Shown here: positions 50,152 through 58,571 of the stretch, one piece after another
How positions within the stretch are numbered: the stretch's first letter is position 1
Layout: each line of letters opens with the position of its first letter
Assembly: GCF_947503875.1 (NCBI RefSeq)
Contig: NZ_CANNFH010000003.1
Span: forward strand, 372,001 to 436,000
Origin: an uncultured Polaribacter sp.
Lineage (GTDB): Bacteria; Bacteroidota; Bacteroidia; Flavobacteriales; Flavobacteriaceae
Direction of reading: 5' to 3'
Length of the DNA stretch: 64,000 nucleotides
Translations under genes and position numbers: made by a program
Notes under the pieces: generated by a model
Databases searched by the model: none
What the model saw: the letters and a program-made list of their open reading frames with translations, nothing else
What the model was told of the DNA's origin: nothing

Positions 50152-50207
50152 GAGAAGTGAGAAGTGAGAAGTGAGAAGTGAGAAGTGAGAAGTGAGAAGT
50201 GAGAAGT
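50152..50207 (+). repeat. Perfect heptanucleotide array, GAGAAGT x8
   Basis: Eight exact copies plus a partial ninth (GAGAA). It lies upstream of the mnmA promoter. It is the first part of a composite with the octamer array at 50260-50331. Confidence 0.95.
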
Positions 50208-50259
50208 GAGAAAATTAAACGTTTTCAAGAAATATTCAAGAAAATTGAAAAATATTTTG

Positions 50260-50331
50260 CGACTTTCAACCTTTCAACCTTTAAACTTTACCACTTTTAA
50301 ACTTTTGAACTTTTAAACTTTTAAACTTTTA
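50260..50331 (+). repeat. Octanucleotide AACTTTTA-type array x9
   Basis: Nine in-register 8-base units: CGACTTTC, AACCTTTC, AACCTTTA, AACTTTAC, CACTTTTA, AACTTTTG and three of AACTTTTA. It ends 8 bases before the stop codon of the MORN-protein gene. Same orientation as the arrays at 14902 and 33123. Confidence 0.88.
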
Positions 50332-50339
50332 AAAAAAAA

Positions 50340-51050
50340 TCAATTCTTTTTTTTAACCTTAAACTTTTTCTTCTGTTCTTTTTTTGTAGCAACTTCTCCA
50401 TCCATATAATATTCCCATTCTCCAACACGCACGCCTTCTTTGTAATTACCCGTTTCTTTTAAGTTGCCATTTAATTCAAAGTATTTTGCTAAGCCGTTTT
50501 CTTTACCCGATTTAAAAGTTACCTCTTCAATTAAGCTACCATTACTCGCATATTTCTTTGTTATACCGTGCAGTAAACCATTTTCGTATGCTGCCAATTC
50601 AGTAATTTTCCCATCAGGATAATATACTGTTTGTTTACCATGTAACTTTCCGTTTGTGTTGTAATGTTCCTCAGACATTAAAGCGCCATCAGGATAAAAA
50701 TATTTCCACTTACCCCTTCTTTTTCTGCCAGTTAAAGTACCTTCTGTTTTTAATGTTCCATTTAATCTAAAAAACTGCACTAAAAGCGAATCTGAATTTT
50801 TATAAAATGTTTTAATTATTGTAGGATAATCTGAGTTAGAAATATCATAAAATTTAAAAACACCAACTTCTTTTCCATTTTCAAATCTGCCTGTATAACG
50901 AATTCTTTTATTCGGATGATATTTTTTCCAAACACCAATTCTTTGGTTATTTTTATTGTATTGATTTATTTTTTGGGCTTTTATATCTTGTTTGATAAAA
51001 AAACAACACAAAAAACCCAAGAAAAAAGTTAGTCTTTTAATATGTATCAT
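50340..51050 (-). CDS. MORN-repeat (YwqK-like) exported protein
   Basis: A 236-residue protein with a signal peptide (FFLGFLCCFFIKQDIKAQ) and about seven MORN-type repeats of 20-24 residues: QRIGVWKKYHPNKRIRYTG, GKWKYFYPDGALMSEEHYN, LHGKQTVYYPDGKITELAAY, LHGITKKYASNGSLIEEV, RVGEWEYYMDGEV. The C-terminal tail is very lysine-rich (KKEQKKKFKVKKKN). Such proteins are often named YwqK-family antitoxins; no toxin partner is next to it, so that label is not supported here. Likely periplasmic or surface; function unknown. Confidence 0.86.
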   Translation of the reverse strand: MIHIKRLTFFLGFLCCFFIKQDIKAQKINQYNKNNQRIGVWKKYHPNKRIRYTGRFENGKEVGVFKFYDISNSDYPTIIKTFYKNSDSLLVQFFRLNGTLKTEGTLTGRKRRGKWKYFYPDGALMSEEHYNTNGKLHGKQTVYYPDGKITELAAYENGLLHGITKKYASNGSLIEEVTFKSGKENGLAKYFELNGNLKETGNYKEGVRVGEWEYYMDGEVATKKEQKKKFKVKKKN

Positions 51051-51097
51051 TACATTGTAATTTTAAACAAATATACAATAAAGCATTTGCAACACTC

Positions 51098-51691
51098 ATG
51101 TCAACACCTAATCAACTTTATTTATTAACGCAGTTAAACAACATGCAAACTGCTGCTAAAGAAAACAGAAATAACGTTGCTAATATTGTGCTAGAAAACA
51201 AAAATTTATTTGCAGAATTGGTTAGCATAACTTTTTGGGCTGATGATAAAATTTCTATAAAAGCTGCTTGGATTTTAGAATGGATTTGCACACATGAAAG
51301 TATCGATTGGATTCTTCCGTATTTAGAGCAATTCACCCAAAACATTACTCATTTAAAATTTGATAGCGCCATAAGACCTTGTGCTAAAATTTGCGAACAT
51401 TTGGCCAACGCTTATTTTCACAAAAAAGAAAACAAAACAAAAAAAACACTCACCACTCAGCAAATAGAAGCCATAGTTACTACTGGTTTTGATTGGTTAA
51501 TTACACCACAAAAAATTGCAGTTAGGGCCTATACCATGAATACTTTGTATTTATTTGGGTTGAAAAATAGTTGGATTCATCCAGAATTAAAACACCTAAT
51601 AGAAAGCAAAATAATTCATGAAAGCAAAGGCACCAAAGCCCGTGGAAAACAAATTCTTTTATTGATTGAAAAACATAAGAAATTTGAATAA
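51098..51691 (+). CDS. HEAT-like helical protein upstream of purB
   Basis: A 197-residue all-helical protein: NQLYLLTQLNNMQTAAKENR, NKNLFAELVSITFWADDKIS, KAAWILEWICTHESIDWILP, KICEHLANAYFHKKENK, VRAYTMNTLYLFG. The pairwise amphipathic helices suggest HEAT/ARM-type repeats. Homologues next to purB are sometimes named adenylosuccinate lyase by proximity; it has no lyase motif. Its stop lies 47 bases before the purB ATG. Function unknown. Confidence 0.83.
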   Translation: MSTPNQLYLLTQLNNMQTAAKENRNNVANIVLENKNLFAELVSITFWADDKISIKAAWILEWICTHESIDWILPYLEQFTQNITHLKFDSAIRPCAKICEHLANAYFHKKENKTKKTLTTQQIEAIVTTGFDWLITPQKIAVRAYTMNTLYLFGLKNSWIHPELKHLIESKIIHESKGTKARGKQILLLIEKHKKFE

Positions 51692-51709
51692 TAAATGTGT
51701 TTTAATGCT

Positions 51710-51717
51710 TATTTTTG
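51710..51717 (+). promoter_or_regulatory. -7 promoter element for purB
   Basis: TATTTTTG (TAnnTTTG), 21 bases before the purB ATG, so purB can be expressed without the upstream gene. Confidence 0.6.
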
Positions 51718-51738
51718 CAACTTACAATCTAAGAAGAA

Positions 51739-53082
51739 ATGAACTTATCACAATTGAATGCCATATCTCCTATTGATGGGAGATACAGAGGGAAAATAGA
51801 AAAATTAGCCAACTACTTTTCTGAAGAGGCTTTAATAAAATACAGAGTTCGCGTAGAAATAGAATATTTTATAGCGCTATGCGAGATACCTTTACCACAG
51901 TTATCAGATTTTAATACTAACTTATTTGACGATCTACGTAAAATTTATATTGATTTTACAGCAGAAGATGCTCAAAAGATTAAAGATATTGAAAAAATCA
52001 CCAATCACGATGTAAAAGCAGTTGAGTATTTTATCAAAGAAAAATTTGATGCTTTAGGTTTAGAAAAAGATAAAGAATTTATTCATTTTGGCTTAACTTC
52101 TCAAGATATCAATAATACTGCAATTCCGCTTTCTATAAAAGAAGCAATGAATGATGTTTTTGTACCTCATTATTTTGAGGTTTTAGAAAAACTACAAGCT
52201 TTAGTTATTGAATGGAAAGAGGTTTCTATGTTGGCAAGAACACACGGGCAACCAGCATCACCAACAAGATTAGGTAAAGAAATAGATGTTTATGTTACGC
52301 GTTTAAAAGAGCAATTTAATTTATTAAATGACATACCAAGTGCTGCAAAATTTGGAGGAGCAACTGGTAATTTTAATGCGCATAAAGTTGCATACAAAAA
52401 CATAGATTGGAAAGCATTTGGAACTAGTTTTGTGCAAGAAAAACTAGGTTTATACCATAGTTTTCCAACTACACAAATAGAACATTACGATCATTTAGCA
52501 GCATTATTTGACTGTTTAAAAAGAATAAATACCATTATTATAGATTTAGATAGAGATTTCTGGACCTACGTTTCTATGGATTATTTTAAACAAAAAATTA
52601 AAAAAGGTGAAGTAGGCTCTTCTGCCATGCCACACAAAGTAAATCCTATAGATTTTGAAAATTCTGAGGGAAATCTAGGCATAGCCAATGCTATTTTTGA
52701 GCATTTATCTGCTAAATTACCGGTTTCTAGATTACAAAGAGATTTGACAGACAGCACTGTTTTACGTAATGTTGGTGTACCTTTTGGACACACTATAATC
52801 GCTTTTACTTCAACCTTAAAAGGTTTAAATAAACTGTTATTAAACAAACAAAAGTTTGAAGATGATTTAGAAAACAATTGGGCTGTTGTAGCAGAAGCTA
52901 TTCAAACTATTTTAAGAAGAGAGGCATATCCTAATCCTTATGAGGCTTTAAAAGGGTTGACTAGAACTAACGAGAAAATAAATCAGAACTTAATTGCTAA
53001 TTTTATAGATACTTTAGAAGTTTCTAATGAAATAAAAGAAGAATTAAAAGCAATTACACCTGCAAATTATACAGGGATTTAG
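51739..53082 (+). CDS. purB: Adenylosuccinate lyase
   Basis: Cleaves SAICAR and adenylosuccinate, releasing fumarate, in purine synthesis. Length 447 residues, of the longer E. coli-like subclass. LNAISPIDGRYRGKIEKLA at the N-terminus, ITNHDVKAVEYFIKE, FIHFGLTSQDINNTAIP (catalytic region), ARTHGQPASPTRLGKEI, KFGGATGNFNAH and the superfamily signature GSSAMPHKVNPIDFENSEG. It has its own promoter element; the lipoprotein gene after it is 96 bases away. Confidence 0.97.
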   Translation: MNLSQLNAISPIDGRYRGKIEKLANYFSEEALIKYRVRVEIEYFIALCEIPLPQLSDFNTNLFDDLRKIYIDFTAEDAQKIKDIEKITNHDVKAVEYFIKEKFDALGLEKDKEFIHFGLTSQDINNTAIPLSIKEAMNDVFVPHYFEVLEKLQALVIEWKEVSMLARTHGQPASPTRLGKEIDVYVTRLKEQFNLLNDIPSAAKFGGATGNFNAHKVAYKNIDWKAFGTSFVQEKLGLYHSFPTTQIEHYDHLAALFDCLKRINTIIIDLDRDFWTYVSMDYFKQKIKKGEVGSSAMPHKVNPIDFENSEGNLGIANAIFEHLSAKLPVSRLQRDLTDSTVLRNVGVPFGHTIIAFTSTLKGLNKLLLNKQKFEDDLENNWAVVAEAIQTILRREAYPNPYEALKGLTRTNEKINQNLIANFIDTLEVSNEIKEELKAITPANYTGI

Positions 53083-53178
53083 TTTTTAGTAATTTCAAAA
53101 AAAACAGTAAACATAAACGAGGTTTAGAAAAGAAAAAAGGGGTTTTAATTCAAATAACAATATTTAAAAAATAGAATT

Positions 53179-53616
53179 ATGAGTTGTTTATCAAAATTTA
53201 CAAAATCAATTATTTGTGTATGCATAGGTGCTTTTTTCTTTATTTCTTGTGAATCTGAAAAACCAGACGCCAACCGTTTTAAACAGGGTGTTTTTGAAAT
53301 TCCTGCTGGAGATGGTTACAGTAAAACAATCATCACCAGAAAAGATAGTTTACAAATAGAAGAATACGAAAAAATTATTAGTATTTCTACAGACAGCACC
53401 ATTACAGAAAAACGAGTAAAAAGAATTGATACTTTATATATTAAATGGAAAAGTAACTTCTTTTATTCTTTAAAAATGAAATCGCCTAAAAAGCAATTGG
53501 ATAAAGATGCTATTTATGTTCAAGTTACAAAGGTTACAGATAGTTCTTACGATTTTTCTGCTAAAGTAGGTTTTAGTAAATTTAAAACTGATGGAACTTT
53601 ATATAAGGTAAAATAA
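53179..53616 (+). CDS. Small lipoprotein of unknown function
   Basis: A 145-residue lipoprotein: signal IICVCIGAFFFISC with the acylated Cys, then CESEKPDANRFKQGVFEIP, a KTIITRKDSLQIEEYEK segment, DTLYIKWKSNFFYSLKMKSP and a C-terminal SSYDFSAKVGFSKFKTDG. Similar flavobacterial proteins are often labelled DNA topoisomerase IV, which is a propagated error: it is exported, tiny and has no topoisomerase motif. Probably a beta-rich periplasmic protein. Confidence 0.84.
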   Translation: MSCLSKFTKSIICVCIGAFFFISCESEKPDANRFKQGVFEIPAGDGYSKTIITRKDSLQIEEYEKIISISTDSTITEKRVKRIDTLYIKWKSNFFYSLKMKSPKKQLDKDAIYVQVTKVTDSSYDFSAKVGFSKFKTDGTLYKVK

Positions 53617-53754
53617 AACACATTTTTACTAATTTTAAGCTTTAAATTGGCTCTATTTTTAACATATCTCTAAGTTTTTAATAAAGAGAGAATTGTATTT
53701 TGCGACAAATTATTTAAGTTTTTTACAATAGCATAATTTAGATATTAAACACTG

Positions 53755-54072
53755 ATTATCAAAAAACTAAAAAAACATATAAGCATATTATTATTGGCGT
53801 TATTTTTAACGCCTTTACTCCTTTTGGCTTTACATGCTTTTGAAGGTCATGAACATGGTGTTTGTTCGTCTAAAATAGAAACTCACTTACACGAAAAAGA
53901 TTTAGATTGTAGCTTACACCTATTAAAACAAAGTAATACACTTTTAACTGCAATAAGCTATTCAATACGTATTAAAACGGCTGAATTTACAAATCCGTTA
54001 CAAGAATATACTTTTTTAAAAAATCACTACCCACTTACCTTTTCTCTTAGAGGACCACCTGCTGTTGTATAA
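53755..54072 (+). CDS. Small His/Cys-containing exported protein of the zinc locus
   Basis: About 105 residues if read from ATT at 53755 (IIKKLKKHISILLLALFLTP), or 92 from TTG at 53794. Only the longer form has the positively charged n-region of a signal peptide; there is no ATG or GTG in frame, and a TAA stands at 53746. After the hydrophobic segment comes HAFEGHEHGVCSSKIETHLH and EKDLDCSLH: a cluster of His, Cys and acidic residues suited to metal binding. It stands 36 bases before the TonB receptor gene. Function inferred only from composition and context. Confidence 0.65.
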   Translation: MIKKLKKHISILLLALFLTPLLLLALHAFEGHEHGVCSSKIETHLHEKDLDCSLHLLKQSNTLLTAISYSIRIKTAEFTNPLQEYTFLKNHYPLTFSLRGPPAVV

Positions 54073-54108
54073 ATAATTAGATATTTATTCAATTCACGAA
54101 AGCAAAAA

Positions 54109-56514
54109 ATGATAAAAAGATTTTTAGCGCTCTTACTCGTGTTTTTTAGTTTCGCAACTTTAAAAGCACAAGAATGCAAACTTACTTTTAAAGGTAAAAT
54201 TACAGATTTTCACGACAATTCATCACTTTTTGGTGCATCTGTTCATATTAAAAATTTAAACAGATACGCAGCTACTGATGCAAATGGTCTATTTGAATTT
54301 AAAAATCTGTGTGTTGGTAAATTAACTATAGAAATTAAGCATATTGCTTGTGATACTAAGCTAGTTACCATAAATCTTACACAAAGTACTACTAAAGAGT
54401 TCTTTTTAGAACATCATTTAAATGAGTTAAATGAAGTTGTTGTAAAATCAACATCTAAAACCGAAATTACTAGTATAGAGCAAAGTCTTAAAAAGAAATC
54501 CATAGAAAACTTTACGGACAAATCTTTAGGAGATGCGCTTAATACTTTGAGTGGAATATCATCCTTAAATACCGGAAATAGTATTGTAAAACCAATGATA
54601 CACGGCTTGCACAGTAGTAGATTGTTAATTATTAATAATAATGTAAGAATGTTTGACCAAGAATGGGGAGATGAACATGCGCCTAATATAGACATTAATG
54701 CAAGTGAACAAATTGCAGTTGTTAAGGGCGCAAATACATTAAAATATGGATCTGACGCTATTGGTGGTTTAATAATTATTAAACCTAAAAAATATGTGGT
54801 AAAAGATTCCTTATTTGGTAGTACAATAACCTCTTTTAATTCTAATGGTTTGGGTGGCAATGTAAATTCTGAAATTGTAAAAACCTACAAATCTGGTTTT
54901 TACACAAAATTACAAGCCAATTACAAACAATTTGGAGACTTTAGAGCACCAGATTATTACCTTACAAATAGCGGTTTAAAAAGCATAAACACATCTCTAA
55001 GAATTGGTTACAACACCTACGAAAAAGGATTTAATGCTTTTTATAGTTTTGTAAATAATGAATTTGCAATTTTACAATCATCCCATATTGGTAATGTAAA
55101 CGATTTGGTAAACGCTATTAATAGTCAACAACCTAGAGTTACAGACCCTTTCTCTTACGATATTACTTTTCCAAAGCAGCAAATTACCCATCATTTAGCA
55201 AAAATAGAAGGCTATAAAAGAATTAAAAATTTGGGTAAATTAACTGTGCAATACGATTTGCAATTAAACCGAAGAAAAGAATTCGATTTAAGAAGAGGAA
55301 ACCGAAGTGAAACACCTGTAATAGATTTAAGATTATTTACAAATACGTTGCAAACTAATTTAGAAGTAGCGCATTTAAATAATTTAAAATTAGATTTTGG
55401 GGCATTAGTGCGCTATCAGCAAAATGATGCTGTTGCAGGAACAGGAACCAATCCTTTAATTCCGGATTTTGATAGATATGAGGCTGGTTTATTTACAATT
55501 AGCAATTATACCCTAAATGAAAACACAGAATTAAGCGCAGGAATTAGATATGATTTTTCTAAAATTGATGCCAGAAAACGTTACAATATAACCGATTGGA
55601 ACGAGACATTTAATTATGACGAATTGTTTCCTGAGTTTGAAACTGGTGTTGAAAATGGTACTAGAATTTCTACAAATCCCAAGTTTACATTTCATAATTG
55701 GTCTGCAAGTTTGGGCTTAATAAAGCGTTTTGATAATAATATTAACTTTTTAGCCAACTATGGTTTAGCTTCAAGAATGCCAAATCCATCAGAATTATTT
55801 AGTGATGGTTTACACCATTCTGCGGCTAGAATAGAAACGGGTTTACTAACAATTAATAAAGAAGTTGCTAATAAATTTGCGGTTTCTTTAGAGAAAGTAG
55901 GTTCAGATTTTGGTTTTTCAGTTAGTCCGTATTTCAAACATATCAATGGATTTATTCAATTAATTCCTGTAGGAATTACAACAACTATTCGTGGTGCATT
56001 TCCGGTTTGGGAATACAACCAAATTAATGCACAAATTTTTGGAATAGATATAGATGTTAACAAACAAATACATAAAAATTTCGCTTACAACGGAAGTTTA
56101 AGTTTGTTGCAAGGAGACAATTTAACAGAAGACATTCCTTTAATACATATGCCTTTTACAAATTTTACAAATAGTATTACCTATACAAATCCAAAATTAA
56201 ATCAGTTAACTATTCAATTAAACCAAAAAACGGTTTTTCAGCAAAATAGATTTCCAGATTATAATTTTAACACATTTAACGCGATAACACAAAGCCAAGT
56301 CTTTGTAGATATTAGCAGTACACCTCCTACCTATTCATTGTTCAATTTACAAACGTCTGCTACTTTTAAAACATCAAAAAGAAATAATTTAAAAGTAGAA
56401 TTTAATATAGACAATATTTTTAATGTTGCTTATAGAGAAAACTTAAACAGACTACGTTACTTTGCAGATGAATTGGGAAGGAATTTTAATTTAAAAATAA
56501 AATATAATTACTAA
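54109..56514 (+). CDS. TonB-dependent receptor, putative zinc receptor
   Basis: Outer-membrane TonB-dependent receptor of 801 residues. Signal peptide (LLLVFFSFATLKAQ), carboxypeptidase D regulatory-like beta-sandwich (about 22-108; KLTFKGKITDFHDNSSLFGA), plug domain (about 125-245; LGDALNTLSGISSLNTGNS, DQEWGDEHAPNIDINASEQI, VKGANTLKYGSDAIGG) and a beta-barrel ending NFNLKIKYNY. The WGDEHAPxID plug motif is one I associate with ZnuD-like receptors (recalled). The neighbours, a His/Cys-rich small protein, a His/Asp-rich lipoprotein and an AztD-like protein, point to zinc. Confidence 0.88.
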   Translation: MIKRFLALLLVFFSFATLKAQECKLTFKGKITDFHDNSSLFGASVHIKNLNRYAATDANGLFEFKNLCVGKLTIEIKHIACDTKLVTINLTQSTTKEFFLEHHLNELNEVVVKSTSKTEITSIEQSLKKKSIENFTDKSLGDALNTLSGISSLNTGNSIVKPMIHGLHSSRLLIINNNVRMFDQEWGDEHAPNIDINASEQIAVVKGANTLKYGSDAIGGLIIIKPKKYVVKDSLFGSTITSFNSNGLGGNVNSEIVKTYKSGFYTKLQANYKQFGDFRAPDYYLTNSGLKSINTSLRIGYNTYEKGFNAFYSFVNNEFAILQSSHIGNVNDLVNAINSQQPRVTDPFSYDITFPKQQITHHLAKIEGYKRIKNLGKLTVQYDLQLNRRKEFDLRRGNRSETPVIDLRLFTNTLQTNLEVAHLNNLKLDFGALVRYQQNDAVAGTGTNPLIPDFDRYEAGLFTISNYTLNENTELSAGIRYDFSKIDARKRYNITDWNETFNYDELFPEFETGVENGTRISTNPKFTFHNWSASLGLIKRFDNNINFLANYGLASRMPNPSELFSDGLHHSAARIETGLLTINKEVANKFAVSLEKVGSDFGFSVSPYFKHINGFIQLIPVGITTTIRGAFPVWEYNQINAQIFGIDIDVNKQIHKNFAYNGSLSLLQGDNLTEDIPLIHMPFTNFTNSITYTNPKLNQLTIQLNQKTVFQQNRFPDYNFNTFNAITQSQVFVDISSTPPTYSLFNLQTSATFKTSKRNNLKVEFNIDNIFNVAYRENLNRLRYFADELGRNFNLKIKYNY

Positions 56515-56554
56515 ACCAATACAAATGAAAACAAGTAATATAAACACAAACAAA

Positions 56555-57109
56555 ATGAAAACTTTAAGATTAATCGCACTATTTTTTGTAGCAACTTTAG
56601 CATTTTCAAGCTGTGCAGACAGCGATGATCATGATGATGACCACGATCACGAAGAAGAATTAATTACCACAGTTACCTATACACTTACAAATGGAAGTGA
56701 TGTAGTAACCTTAAAGTTTCAAGATTTAGATGGCGAAGGAGGTCAAGAAGGTATTACAACAATTTCTGGACCTTTAACAGCTAATACAATGTACACTGGG
56801 TCAATTAAATTATTAAATGAAACAGAATCTCCTGCGGAAGATATTACAGAAGAAATTGAAGAAGAAGATGATGAGCATGAGTTTTTCTTTGCTTCTTCTA
56901 TAACTGGTTTATCAATTGAAAAAACTGATGAAGATGAAGATGGCAATCCTGTTGGACTTGAAACATCTTTAACTACAGGTACTGCAGGTTCTGGTAGTAT
57001 TACCGTTATTCTTAAGCACGAGCCAAGTAAACCAAATGACGGAACTTCTGCTAGTGCAGGTGGAAGCACAGATGTAGAGGTAACATTTAATAATGTAACT
57101 GTACAATAA
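56555..57109 (+). CDS. His/Asp-rich lipoprotein of the zinc locus
   Basis: A 184-residue lipoprotein. Lipobox TLAFSSC is followed at once by a metal-binding-type tract rich in Asp and His (positions about 24-36, including DDHDHEEE). Then comes a beta-rich domain with TVTYTLTNGSDVVTLKFQD, LTANTMYTGSIKLLNE and an acidic EDITEEIEEEDDEHEFFF segment. An ATG ten codons upstream (56525) is possible, but the second gives a regular signal peptide. It follows the receptor gene by 40 bases. Likely surface or periplasmic metal capture; not experimentally known to me. Confidence 0.82.
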   Translation: MKTLRLIALFFVATLAFSSCADSDDHDDDHDHEEELITTVTYTLTNGSDVVTLKFQDLDGEGGQEGITTISGPLTANTMYTGSIKLLNETESPAEDITEEIEEEDDEHEFFFASSITGLSIEKTDEDEDGNPVGLETSLTTGTAGSGSITVILKHEPSKPNDGTSASAGGSTDVEVTFNNVTVQ

Positions 57110-57115
57110 TAAAAG

Positions 57116-57198
57116 AATGCCTGTTAACTGTAAGTATATGCTTTTTTTAGCATAATAAAATAGCGAAGACTATAATTTATATGTCTCAGGCATTTTTT
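57116..57198 (+). terminator. Branched RNA structure with T run between zinc-locus genes
   Basis: The outer stem AATGCCTG / CAGGCATT is followed by TTTTTT and encloses two further hairpins: TATGCT/AGCATA with a T-rich loop, and AGAC-TATAA / TTATA-T-GTCT. It can therefore fold as a three-way junction ending in a U tract. It may be a terminator for the receptor transcript or a structured regulatory RNA before the AztD-like gene. Confidence 0.55.
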
Positions 57199-57235
57199 AA
57201 TAAAAAATAAATAGATCTCTTAAAGATAAAAAAAG

Positions 57236-58438
57236 ATGAAAAAACAATTATCAAAATATCTAATTTTATTTGCATCCATTTCTTTGCTACTTTCTTGCAA
57301 CGACACTCAAGATGAACTTGAAATTGAAGAAGGAATTACCGAGCATAAATATTTAAGAATTTTAATTTCAGACGAACTTACTACAGAATTATCTCTAGTA
57401 AATCCTTTTTTAGACGAAGTTGAAACTTTTAATGCAAAATTTGCCAAATCTGCACTATACACAACAGAATCAGGCAGATTTGCCGCATTAATACACAGAG
57501 ACAATAACTTTACAGAAACATTTGATAGTGGCTACGAGTTTCATGGAGACCATGTAGATGTTAGGGGAACTCCTAAATTTGGAGCACTCGTTGGAAATTC
57601 CTTAGCACCCACTCATTTTAAAAGTAAAAAAGGAGAGTTAATGACTTTTAATGACGGTGATGGTACCTTGTCTATTGGAAAAGAATCTGATATTCATACA
57701 CCTGGAGCAGAATTAAAAACAATAGACGCTGGTATTCTAAAACACCATGGTGCTATGGCTACGTTTAATAATGGAAATTACGCCATTACAGAAAAAGACA
57801 ATACTATACCTGGTGCACTTCCTGAAAGAGTTAAAATTATTGATGCAAATGGAAATACTATGCATGCTTCAACAATTGCTACAACTGGTATTCATGGTAA
57901 CGCCACAGATGGCACATTTGCAGTTTTTGGATCTAAAGAAGGTATTTTAGTTGTAGAAAGTAATGGAAACCAAAAACTGATTTCTTTGCCACTTGGTTTT
58001 GATACTGCTTGGTTTGGTACCATTAGAGAAACTGCTGTAAATGGTAAGTTTATTGGATATACAAGGTTAAAAGGTGCGTTTTTAATTGATGTTGAAGAAG
58101 AGAAAGTAACTCCAATTTACGAAAGCACAGATATTATGCACTGTGTAACTAGTTTTAACAACAATAAATTGGGTGTTTTATTAAATTCTGGAACGCTTAA
58201 AGTAATAGACTTATTTAGTTTATCAGTTGTAAAAGAAGTACAAGCAATCGATTCAGATTTTGAACCGACACAAAAACCTCAGATTATTTTGTCTGAAAGA
58301 TTTGCTTACATAACTTCTCCAAAAACAGGAGAACTTGTTCAAGTAAACCTACAAGCAACAGGAATTAAAAAAATTAAAGTTACTCAAACTCCTTATAGAT
58401 TAACATTTATTGGTCATGAAAATAGTATTGATCATTAA
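57236..58438 (+). CDS. AztD-like zinc-binding beta-propeller lipoprotein
   Basis: A 400-residue lipoprotein (FASISLLLSCND). The body is a series of beta-propeller-like blades: FAALIHRDNN, YEFHGDHVDVR, THFKSKKGELMTFNDGDGT, GILKHHGAMATFNNGNYAI, ATTGIHGNATDGTFAVFG. The paired histidines (HGDH, KHHG, GIHG) at regular spacing resemble AztD, a periplasmic zinc chaperone for an ABC importer in alphaproteobacteria (family knowledge, similarity judged by eye). No ABC importer is nearby. The C-terminus ends in GHENSIDH. The alternative is a generic WD40-like lipoprotein. Confidence 0.7.
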   Translation: MKKQLSKYLILFASISLLLSCNDTQDELEIEEGITEHKYLRILISDELTTELSLVNPFLDEVETFNAKFAKSALYTTESGRFAALIHRDNNFTETFDSGYEFHGDHVDVRGTPKFGALVGNSLAPTHFKSKKGELMTFNDGDGTLSIGKESDIHTPGAELKTIDAGILKHHGAMATFNNGNYAITEKDNTIPGALPERVKIIDANGNTMHASTIATTGIHGNATDGTFAVFGSKEGILVVESNGNQKLISLPLGFDTAWFGTIRETAVNGKFIGYTRLKGAFLIDVEEEKVTPIYESTDIMHCVTSFNNNKLGVLLNSGTLKVIDLFSLSVVKEVQAIDSDFEPTQKPQIILSERFAYITSPKTGELVQVNLQATGIKKIKVTQTPYRLTFIGHENSIDH

Positions 58439-58543
58439 TAGTTTTTAATTGGATAAAAATGAAAATAATGTTTTTGTTACTTTACATAAATAATTAATTT
58501 CATATCATCTAAGTTAGAGTTTACCTATTTTTAAAAAAGTATT

Positions 58544-58571
58544 AAAGTGCTGAGCAATCGGCACTTTTTTT
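58544..58571 (+). terminator. Hairpin terminator after the zinc locus
   Basis: AAAGTGC / GCACTTT with a 10-base loop, followed by a T run. It lies about 105 bases after the AztD-like stop codon. The rest of the 248-base gap has no clear gene on the plus strand. Confidence 0.75.

Noticed and set aside
50340..51050. MORN protein as antitoxin of a toxin-antitoxin pair
   Set aside because: It is exported (signal peptide) and neither neighbour resembles a toxin.
53179..53616. DNA topoisomerase IV label for the 145-residue lipoprotein
   Set aside because: The protein has a lipobox and none of the topoisomerase motifs; the name is a known type of propagated misannotation.
53690..53740. Zur operator upstream of the zinc locus
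   Set aside because: An imperfect AATTGT...ACAAATT symmetry around 53693-53713 is visible, but it does not match a Zur consensus I can defend.
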